64,000 nucleotides of DNA, taken from positions 62,001-126,000 of the forward strand of contig NZ_LAKD02000027.1 in NCBI RefSeq assembly GCF_000968685.2. The letters are read 5' to 3'. Numbering within the stretch: the first letter of the stretch is position 1; every line of letters begins with the position of its first letter. Under the pieces are notes generated by a model. The model ran no database searches and was not told the origin of the DNA. It saw only the letters and a list, made by a program, of their open reading frames with translations. This document shows positions 37,282 through 46,300 of the stretch, piece by piece. Origin of the DNA: Streptomyces antioxidans (GTDB lineage Bacteria; Actinomycetota; Actinomycetes; Streptomycetales; Streptomycetaceae). The translations under genes were made by a program, and so were the position numbers.

Positions 37282-37920
37282 GTGTCCGGCGCGACACCTC
37301 CCGCGCAGCCGCCGCCCGATCCCCCGCACCACGGGCTTGTGCATCCCCTGTCGCTGTGGCGCTGGCGGCACAATCCGCTGTACCGGTGCACGGACCGCCT
37401 CCAGGGCCGGATCGCACTGGCGTTGTTGCTGCTGGTGCCGATCCTGGGGCTCGGTGCCCTGTTCGCCGCCGGTGACGCCGCCCAACGGCATTACCGCGCG
37501 ACCGCCGAGCACCAGCGACAGGCCCTGCACCGCACCACCGCCGTGCTCATCCACGACGCCCCGGATCATCCGGAGCCCGGCTCGGCGGAGGCGCGGGAGA
37601 ACCGCTACCCGGCCACGGTCCGCCTCACCGACCCGGACGGACGGACCCGCACCGCCGAGACCGACGTACTGCCCGGGCTGGACGCGGGCAGCTCCGTCCA
37701 GGTGTGGGTCGACGCGGACGGAGCGATCGCCGAACCGCCCATGGACACCGCACAGATCCGCAGCCGCACCATGGGCTGGGCGCTTATGGCCTTCCTTACC
37801 GTGGTCCTCGCCGGTGCCGCCGCCTACCGCGGCGCCGCCGTGGTCCTGCGACGGCGCAATCTCGCCGAGTGGGACACCGAATGGGCCGAGACCGCGCCGC
37901 GCTGGACCACTTCCCCCTGA
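37282..37920 (+). CDS. Rv1733c-like membrane protein
   Basis: 212 residues from a GTG with GGAAGGAG upstream. Two membrane helices (RIALALLLLVPILGLGALFAA near residue 45 and MGWALMAFLTVVLAGAAAYRG near 165) flank an external domain with YPATVRLTDPDGRTRTAETD and GSSVQVWVD. N-terminal LWRWRHNPLYRCTDRLQGR is the typical opening of the Rv1733c family, a DosR-regulated conserved membrane protein in mycobacteria with many streptomycete copies. Function unknown. Last gene of the DksA-MreB-like run. Confidence 0.87.
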   Translation: MSGATPPAQPPPDPPHHGLVHPLSLWRWRHNPLYRCTDRLQGRIALALLLLVPILGLGALFAAGDAAQRHYRATAEHQRQALHRTTAVLIHDAPDHPEPGSAEARENRYPATVRLTDPDGRTRTAETDVLPGLDAGSSVQVWVDADGAIAEPPMDTAQIRSRTMGWALMAFLTVVLAGAAAYRGAAVVLRRRNLAEWDTEWAETAPRWTTSP

Positions 37921-37929
37921 GCGGGGGCG

Positions 37930-38100
37930 TCAGCCGCGGAGGGGGCCCTCGCAGGCGTAGTCCGAGGTGTCCGCACGCTGGTCGGACCAGATGTCCACCT
38001 CACCGAACCAGCAGTCCATATTGGTCAGGTTGTTGTCGCCGCCCGCGGCCCGGTCGAGGATGAAGTGATCGATCGCGGGGCCCCCGCGCTCACCGCCCAC
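37930..38100 (-). pseudogene. C-terminal fragment of an unidentified, probably secreted protein
   Basis: A 56-codon frame (GTG 38100 to TGA 37930) reads like a real protein end: PAIDHFILDRAAGGDNNLT, NMDCWFGEVDIWSDQ and RADTSDYACEGPLRG, with balanced acidic and aromatic residues and two cysteines. A stop lies four codons upstream of the GTG and no ribosome site is seen. I take it as the remnant of a longer gene whose 5' part was lost, though a small intact protein cannot be excluded. Family not recognised. Confidence 0.4.
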
Positions 38101-38269
38101 GCGAACGGGAACTCACCGACTGCGCGAACAAGGCGATGGCGCCCGGGCGTTCCCCATCGGCGGCCGTAGTCGCACCTGCGCATGGGCACCCGTGAGAGCA
38201 ACATGACATTGTACTCTGGTGATCCTCTCGGCCGAGAAGGCCCGGGGCACGAAGGGATCACCAACCGCC

Positions 38270-38956
38270 ATGGGCCACCTCAAGCAGCGCAACCTCATCA
38301 CCACCAGGGAGCGGCTGCGCGACCAGGTGGCCCATGCCCTGCGCGCCGCGCTGATCTCAGGCGAACTGCGCCCCGGCGAGGTCTACTCGGCGCCCGGCCT
38401 GGCCGAGGACTTCGGCATCTCCGCGACACCGGTGCGCGAGGCGATGCTCGACCTGGCCCGCGAGGGCCTTGTCGAACCGGTGCGCAACAAGGGCTTCCGC
38501 GTCACCGAGGTCAACGAACGCGACCTCGACCAGTACACCGAGATCCGCACCCTGATCGAGGTCCCCATGATCGGCCGGATCACCCGCAGCGCCGCCCGCG
38601 AGGACCTGGAGGCGCTGCGCCCGGTGGCGGAGGAGATCGTGCGCGCCGCGCGCGAGCACGACCTCATCGGCTATCTGGAGGCCGACCGCCGGTTCCATCT
38701 CTCCCTGCTCGCGCTCGCCGGGAACGACCGGCTCGTTGAAACCGTCGGCGACCTGCGCAAACGCTCACGGCTGTACGGACTGACCACACTGGACGAGCGC
38801 GACCAGCTGATCCCGTCCGCCGAGGAGCACATCGAACTCCTCGACCTGATGGTCGCGGGTGACGTGCGGGGCGCCGAGAAGTGCATGACCCGCCACCTCG
38901 GCCATGTGCGTTCGCTGTGGGCCGAGCCAGGTGGCCCCCGGCGGCAGGGCGGATGA
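38270..38956 (+). CDS. GntR family regulator, FCD subfamily
   Basis: 228 residues from the ATG at 38270; a GTG at 38219 is in frame. The winged helix is clear: LRDQVAHALRAALISGELRPGE, then LAEDFGISATPVREAMLDLA. The C-terminal FCD domain has the metal-binding Asp/His pattern (DRRFHLSLLALAGNDRL, then SAEEHIELLDLM and CMTRHLGHV). FCD regulators usually sense organic acids. The gene lies next to, and convergent with, the NRPS-PKS operon, so it is a candidate but unproven regulator of it. Confidence 0.92.
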   Translation: MGHLKQRNLITTRERLRDQVAHALRAALISGELRPGEVYSAPGLAEDFGISATPVREAMLDLAREGLVEPVRNKGFRVTEVNERDLDQYTEIRTLIEVPMIGRITRSAAREDLEALRPVAEEIVRAAREHDLIGYLEADRRFHLSLLALAGNDRLVETVGDLRKRSRLYGLTTLDERDQLIPSAEEHIELLDLMVAGDVRGAEKCMTRHLGHVRSLWAEPGGPRRQGG

Positions 38957-39008
38957 CCCCGGCCGGCCACCGTCGGCTCAGCCCCCGGCACGAGCGCGAT
39001 CCCCGCGG

Positions 39009-40355
39009 CTACCCGGCGCTTCCCGTCTCGCTCAGCGCCGTGAGGCGCTGCCTGGCCCGCTCCGGCAGGACGTACTCCCCCTCCTTCGCGATGCGGTCGT
39101 ACAGGGCCTCGACCCGCTCGTAGTGGTCGTCGAGGTTCTGGTCAAGCAGGTGGTATTCGGACTTGTTGTAGATGCCGAACTGGAGGTCGGTCATCAGGCC
39201 GAACGGATCGATGTCCGCCGCGCGCAGGGTGCCGCCGAACACCAGGCGCAGGAACTCGTCGACGCTCTCGTAGCCGAGCGTGGCGAGCAGGAACTCGATC
39301 GACGCCCACTTGCGCCTGGTCTGGTAGGCGCGCTCGTCCGGATCGACGATGAAGTCCAGGCCGCTGGTCATGCCCTTCGGGTAGAACACCTTGTTGAAGC
39401 AGCGCAGGTCGATGGTGAGGCGGTCCTTGGTGGTCCGGGGCAGGGTGCTGTCGGCGTGTGCCCGGTAGTTGTCGAAGACCAGGGCGTCGCCCACCCGGCT
39501 GTCGCAGTAGTAGCCCGGGGACGGCGTGTCGGCGTATGTCTTCGCCCAGTACATCGCCATGAGGAAGTCCCGCACCGAGGGCAGGTCGATCTCGGACAGC
39601 CGCCCCTCGAGGAAGAGGTACAGCGCCTTGTCGACGGCGTCCTTCTCCGCGCCCTCAAGGCCGTGCTCCAGCATCTTCTCGTAGGTGTACGGGAGGTTCG
39701 GGGCCTCCAGCTCGGCCTCCTCGAAGATCACGAAGGGCTGCCGGTTCAGCGGGGTCGGGGTCAGCGCGGTGTGGAAGCTGCGGTACTCGGTGGGGAAGCC
39801 GAGCTGCTTCTTCACCAGCGACGGGATCTGCAGGGCGATCGAGCTGGCCGCGTGGGTGCCGTACGGCCGCTTCTCGGCCGGCACGATGAAGGCATTGACC
39901 ACCGCGGTCTCGACCTCGGGGAAGTGCTCCTGGACGAGGTCCTGGTTCAGGTCGTAGAAGCGCTTCGCCGAGGGCACGAACAGCACGCAGTTCTCGAACA
40001 TGGTGGAGACCGGGAAGTAGCTGCCGATCGAGGCGGCGGCGAAGCTCTCCTGGATCACCGCCTGGCAGCGCAGCTGGCGTGCCAGGTTGTCCGCCAGGTC
40101 GTCGTCCAGGTTCATCCTGACGACCTGGGTGGGGTGTGCCTCGGGGCGGAAGCAGCTCGTGTTCAGCTTCCGGTGCGGAGGCAGTGCCGACTCCATCTCC
40201 CCCTTGTCCACCTGGTACTTGTCCAGTACCGGGGACAGTTGCTCGGCGTGTGCCGCCGCCGAGGAGTGCAGTAAGGTGCCGGTCTTCTGGTAGGTGCCGG
40301 TGACAGTGGCGTCGTCGTCCACCGTCGCGTCCGGTGCGTGGGTCGCGTCGCTCAT
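39009..40355 (-). CDS. Fe(II)/2-oxoglutarate-oxygenase-like protein partner of the NRPS-PKS
   Basis: 448 residues from an ATG that overlaps the megasynthase stop (40352-40355), so the two are coupled. The stretch VGDALVFDNYRAHADSTLP (about residues 288-306) followed by KDRLTIDLRCF looks like the C-terminal part of a clavaminate-synthase/TauD-like jelly roll: His300 would be the distal iron ligand and Arg312 or Arg318 the 2-oxoglutarate anchor. The first ligand pair is less sure; FHTAL at 194-198 is the best spaced candidate, but it lacks the usual Asp/Glu. A role in hydroxylating, desaturating or halogenating the NRPS-PKS product is inference. Confidence 0.6.
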   Translation of the reverse strand: MSDATHAPDATVDDDATVTGTYQKTGTLLHSSAAAHAEQLSPVLDKYQVDKGEMESALPPHRKLNTSCFRPEAHPTQVVRMNLDDDLADNLARQLRCQAVIQESFAAASIGSYFPVSTMFENCVLFVPSAKRFYDLNQDLVQEHFPEVETAVVNAFIVPAEKRPYGTHAASSIALQIPSLVKKQLGFPTEYRSFHTALTPTPLNRQPFVIFEEAELEAPNLPYTYEKMLEHGLEGAEKDAVDKALYLFLEGRLSEIDLPSVRDFLMAMYWAKTYADTPSPGYYCDSRVGDALVFDNYRAHADSTLPRTTKDRLTIDLRCFNKVFYPKGMTSGLDFIVDPDERAYQTRRKWASIEFLLATLGYESVDEFLRLVFGGTLRAADIDPFGLMTDLQFGIYNKSEYHLLDQNLDDHYERVEALYDRIAKEGEYVLPERARQRLTALSETGSAG

Positions 40356-43300
40356 GACGTGGTGTTCTCCGCTCGGTCCGAAGTGTTGATGCGGTGCACA
40401 TAGGCACGGACGAATTCCTCGTCGACGGGCGGGGACGGGTAGTCCTCCGCGCCGAAGACGGCGTCTCCCACGGGGAGCGCGGCGAACATGTCCACCAGGC
40501 CCTGCGCCGTCAGGCCGTCCACCAGGGCGGCGATCCGGGCGAGGGGGCTCGCCCGGTGCCCCGCGGCGAAGTCCAGCGCCTGCTGCCGCCATGCGTCGAA
40601 GGGCACGATCTCCGCCCCGCCGCCGGCGGCCCCGACCATCTCGAAGAAGCGGTCGAAGGTCGGGGCGCCGGAGTTGACGAAGTCGTAGTCCCTGCCGATG
40701 CGTGAAAGGTCGCTGGTCATCGCCTGGGCGACGGTCCGGCACAGGTAGTCGACCGGCAGCACCGCCGTGAGGTCGGCGGCCAGCGACGGAAAGCTCCCCA
40801 TCGCGAGGCAGCCGGTGATCAGGTTGTGCAGGAAGTCGCCGCGGTCGAGCCGGAACCGCCCGGTGCGGGTCGAGGCGCTCACATACGGCAGCCGGTACGT
40901 CGACGCCTTCGCGCCGCGCCAGCGGGCGGCGGCCACCATCTGCTCCGCCTGCCACTTGGAGGTCTGATAGCCGTACTCCGGGGAGTCCTCGGTGACCGGG
41001 TACCCCAGGTACCTCGGCAGCGTGGCGAAGGTGGAGATGAAGTGGAACGCCTTGCCGCGACCGCGCGAGGCCAGACGCAACGCCTCGTGGGTGCCAACCA
41101 TGTTGGGGCCGATGTATTCCGCCATCGGCCGCATCCAGTCCAGCAGGGCGGCGGAGTGGCAGATGGCGTCCACCTGGTCGGCCAGTTCGTCGAAGCGCTT
41201 CTCGTCCAGGCCGAACAGCGGCTGGGTGAGGTCGCCCACCACCGGGTTCAGCAGCGGCGCGAACTCCTCGTTCCACAGGCCGTAGTCGTCGAGGGCGGCG
41301 ACCAGGCGGTCCATGGCCCGTTGGGCGTCGTCCGCCCGCACCAGGCAGTGGGCGACCACCTTCGAGGCGAGCAGTTCGTGCAGCAGGTGTGCGCCGACGA
41401 ATCCGGTGGCGCCGGTGACGAAGACCGCCTCCGGGCGTTCCGGCGCCGGGGTGGCGTTGTCGAAGCGGAGGTCGGGGTGCAAGTGGCCCCTCCGGGCCAC
41501 CGACAGGTCCGTGGCCGCGGCATCGGCCGCCTCGGCGGCCACCGCGCCGGTGCCGGTGCCGGGCCCGGGTGCCGCGTCCAGCCCCGCCTCCAGCAGCTTC
41601 GTCAGGAGGAAGTCGCTCAGGGAGATGAGGTTGGGGTGGCCGAAGGCGATCCTCGCGGGCAGGGTGAGTCCGGTCAGGTTCGCGAGCTGGTTGCGCATCA
41701 GGACCGCGGTCAGCGAGTCGAAGCCGATGTCCCGGAGCGGCAGGTCGACGCCCACGGCCTCCGGCGAGGCGAAGCCCAGGGTCTTCGCCACCTCCGCGCG
41801 GACCGTGCTCAGCATCACGGCCGGGTACTCCTCCGGCGGGGCCTCGCCCAGCAGTTTGCGCAGGTCCGTTCCGCCACCCGGCTGGGGGCGTCCGCCGGCG
41901 TCGCTGTCGAGCAGCGCGCGGAACAGCGGCGGTATGCCGCCGTGGTCCCCGAAGTAGTGCTGGACGCGGTTCAGGTCCAGCGCGGCCGCCACCCTCAGCG
42001 CGGGGCCGCTCCTGACGGCGAGCTCGAAGAGCTCCAGGCCCTCGTCCGGTGCCAGCCGGTCCAGCCCGAGCTGGGCGAAGCGGACTCGGTCGAACTCGCT
42101 GAGTCCCGCGGCCATGCCGTCGCCCTCCCAGGGGCCGAAGGCCACCGAAGTGGCCGGCAGGCCCTCGGCGCGGCGCAGGTGGGCGAGCGCGTCCAGGAAG
42201 GCGTTGGCGGCGGCGTAGTTGCCCTGGCCGGGTGTTCCCAGGACGCTCGAGATGGAGGAGAACATCACGAAGAAGTCCAGGTCCATGTCCTGGGTCAGCT
42301 CGTGGAGCTGCCACAGGCCGTCCACCTTGGGCCGGAAGACCGCGTCAAGCCGCTCCGGTGTCAGGGCGGTCAGGACGCCGTCGTCCAGCACACCTGCCGC
42401 GTGGACCACACCGCGCAGCGGGCGCTTCTCACCGAACAGTGCCATCACCGCTGCGACGTCATCGCGGTCCGCCGCGTCGCACGCCACCACGGTGGCGGTG
42501 GCGCCCAGCTCGGACAGCTCGTCCACCAGGGCCTGCGCGCCGGGGGCCGCCATCCCCCGGCGGGAGGTCAGCACCAGGTCGCGTACGCCGTGGGTGCCGG
42601 CCAGCCACCCGGCCACGCGTCGGCCGAGGCCGCCGACGCCACCCGAGATGAGCACCGCGCCGTCCGGCCGTACGAAGGGCCGCTGCTGGGCCGGGACCGA
42701 CGCCTCCTCGCCCGCCCGCCGCAGCCGTGGCGCCAGCGCCTCGCCGTCGCGGATGGCGCACTCCGGTTCGGCTTCCAGCATCAGTGCGGCGGGGAGGGCC
42801 GTGCGGTCCGCCTCCTCCTCGCCGATGTCGATCAGGCGCAGGCTCAGTTCGGGGTGTTCGTTGCGGGCGGTACGCATCAGGCCCCAGAGCGGACCGGCGC
42901 CCGGCCCGGAGACCGTGTCGTCGGCCCCGGTGCCCACCGCGTTACGGGTGACCCAGACCAGCGGGGTGCGGAACTCGGTGCCGATCGCTTCCTGAAGCTG
43001 CTCCAGCGCCCCGGCGGCGAACGCGCGGGCCTGGTCCGGCACCTCCGCCTCGGAGTCCCACAGGCAGACCAGGCCGTCCAGGTCCTCGGCGTCCTCCAGG
43101 TCCTGGACCTTGATCACCTGGATACCGGCCCGGACCAGGAGGGTCTTGACCTCCCGCGCCCACGGGACGTCCCCGGCGGGGGTCAGCATGCCCCAGGAGC
43201 CGCCCAGCTCGACATCCTCGGTGTCGAGCTGGCGCCAGTCGACGTCGAACTGGAAGCGGTCCACTCCGGCCGCGGCCAGGCGTCGCATCACTGCCCGGTC

Positions 43301-46300
43301 CATTCGGCGTGCGTGGAGGCGGTGGAGGTGGCCGACGTGGCCGCCGTCGCCGTCGTGGATGTCGAGCGAGCCCCAGAACTCGCCGTCGCCCAGCTCGAAC
43401 TCGGCGACCCGGACCCAGATCTCCGCCAGACCCTTCACCCGCACCGACAGGCGCTCGGCCTCGAACGGTACGAAGACGTCGTCGCTGTCGGGGTTCCGCA
43501 GCCGCTGGGTCATCAGCAGCGACTGCATGGCCGAGTCCAGCAGGGCCGGGTGCAGGACGTAGCCGGCGGCGGTCTGCTGCGCGCTCTCCGCCAGCGCGAC
43601 CCTGGCCCACACGGACCCTTCCGTCTGCCAAGCCTCCTTTATGCCCCGGAAGTTCGGGCCGAAGCCGTAACCGACGGAGTCCAGCTCGCGGTAGAGGGCG
43701 GACACGTCGAGGGGCTCGGCGCCCCGGGGTGGCAGCGTCTCCGCGCTGACGCCAGCGGCACCGGCCGTCTCCGCGGGCGTGAGCGAGCCCTCGACGTGCA
43801 GCTGCCACCCGTCCTGCCCCTCGGGCGCGCTGTAGACCTTGACCGGACGGGTCGTACCGACCGCCGGGCCCACGGTGACCTGCGTGCGCACCGGCGTCCC
43901 GGGGGCGATCACCAGCGGCCAGGCGAACACCACGTCCGACACGTCCCATTCGCCCGCGTGGGCCGCGTCCCCCGCCGCCCGTATGACCTCGAAGAACGCC
44001 GTGCCAGGCAAGAGGACGGTGTCCATCACCCGGTGCTCCCCCACCCACTCGGGCTGGTCCGCCGCCACCACGTTGGTGAACAGGGACAGCTCGGTGCCGG
44101 CGATCTCCGCACCGCCGCCGAGGAGCGGGTGGCCGGTGGGGTTCAGACCGGCGCCGGGCGCGCGGGACAGCGGTGGCTCGAACCAGAACCGCTCCCGCTG
44201 GAAGGCGTAGGTCGGCAGGGCCACCCGGCCGCCGCCGAAGGGCGCGAAGTAGCCGTCCCAGTCGACCGGGACGCCCCGCACATGGAGCTCGGCCAGGCCG
44301 CGCTGGATGACCGAGGCGCCGTTCTTGCCCGGGGTGCAGGACGGCACCCAGGACATCGGTCCCTCGTCGGCCAGGCAGAACGCCCCCAGGCCGGACAGCA
44401 CGGGCTGCGGGCCGAGCTCCAGGAAGGTGTTCGCACCCTCTCGGCGCAGGTTGCGCATGCCGTCGCTGAAGCGGGCCGCGTGGCGCACCTGGCGCACCCA
44501 GTAGTCGGGGTGTTCCAGTTCGCCCGGCGCGGCGCGCTCGCCGGTGAGGCTGCTGACGAGGGGGACCGCCGCGGGGCGGAAGCGGACGGTCTCCGCCACG
44601 GCCCGGAACTCGGCGAGCATGCCGTCCATGTGGTGCGAGTGGAAGGCGTGTGACACCGTCAGCCGCTTGGCCTTGTGGCCGTGCTCGGTGAAGTGGGCGG
44701 CGATCGCTTCGGCGGCGTCGGTGTCACCCGACAGCACGGTCTGCGTGGGCGTGTTGAGTCCGGCCACGTCCAGCTTGCCGCGCAGGCCGAGGGCGTCGAT
44801 GGCGGCTTCCGCCTCCTCGCCGCCGACGTCCACCGACACCATGGCGCCGCGGGCGGGCAGGGCCTGCATCAGTCGGCCACGGGCCGCGACCAGCCGGCAG
44901 GCGTCGGCCAGGTCGAACACCCCCGCCACATGGGCGGCGGCGAGTTCGCCGATGCTGTGGCCGAGCAGCAGCTCCGGCCGCACGCCCCAGCTCTCCCACA
45001 GCCGCCACAGCGAGACCTCCAGGGCGAACAGCGCGGGCTGGGTGAAGTGGGTGCGGTGCAGCAGGGCCGCGTCCTCGTCGGCCGGATCGGCCCACATCAC
45101 CTCGAGAAGAGGCTTCTCCAGCTCGGTGAAGCGGGCGGCGACCTCCTCCAACGCCTCGCGGAAGACGGGGTAGACGTCGTAGACGTCCTTGCCCATGCCC
45201 GGAAGCTGGCTGCCCTGGCCCGTGAAGAGCAGGGCCAGCCGGGGTTCCTCGGCGTGGTTCCCGGTGCGCACCGACTCCGCGGGCAGTTCCCCGGTACGGG
45301 CGAACGAGGCCAGCTCGCCGAGGAGTTCAGCCCGCTCGCCGGCCTGGAACACCAGGCGGCGACGGAGGTGGCTGCGGGTGGTGGCCAGGGAGCGGGCCAC
45401 GTCACCGAGGTCGTCCTGGACGTTCCCGCCCAGGTGCAGGTGCAGGTTCTCCACCTGCTGGCGCAGGGCGGCGTCGTCGTGGCCGGACACCACGAACGGC
45501 ACCGTACACGGCAGCGGCGCGGGCGCGCCCTCCTCGACGGCCTTCGCGGCCGGTCGCGGAGGCTCCTCGACGATCACATGGGCGTTGGTGCCGCCGATGC
45601 CGAACGAGCTGACACCCGCGCGGCGCGGCACGTCCCCGGCCGGCCACGGGCGCTGCTCCTGGACCAGCGCCATGCGGGCGCCCTTCCAGTCCACGGCCGG
45701 GGTGGGCTCGGCGATGTGCAGGGTCCGGGGAAGGGTGTCATGGCCCATGGCCAGTACGACCTTCATCAGGCCGGCCAGACCGGCGGCGGCCTGGGTGTGA
45801 CCGAGGTTGGACTTGGCCGAACCGACCCACAGCGGCGCCTCCCCCGAGTGGCTGCCGCCGAAGACCTCCGCGAGCGCGGTGCCCTCGATGGGGTCGCCCA
45901 GCTTGGTGCCGGTGCCGTGCGCCTCCAGGTAGTCGATATCGCCCGGCTGGAGTCCGGATGCGGCCAGGGCGGCGCGGATGACCCGCTGCTGGGCGGGGCC
46001 GCTGGGGGTGGTCAGGCTGGCGCTGTGACCGTCGTGGTTGACGGCGGTGCCGCGCAGCACCGCCAGGACGGGGTCGCCGTCGCGCCGGGCGTCGGACAGC
46101 CGCTTGAGGATGACGGTGGCGGAGCCCTCGCTCCAGCCCGTGCCGTCGGTGTCGGAGGAGAACGACCGGCAGCGGCCGTCCGTGGACATGCCGCGCAGGC
46201 GGCTGAACTCGACGTGCAGTTCGGGGGTGAGCATCAGGCTCACCCCGGCCGACACCGCGAGGTCGCATTCGCCGCCGCGCAGTGCGTTGCAGGCCAGGTG

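Noticed and set aside
40826-44653. 1275-codon plus-strand frame opposite the PKS part
   Set aside because: Antisense shadow of KS-AT-DH-KR coding sequence with no recognisable domain.
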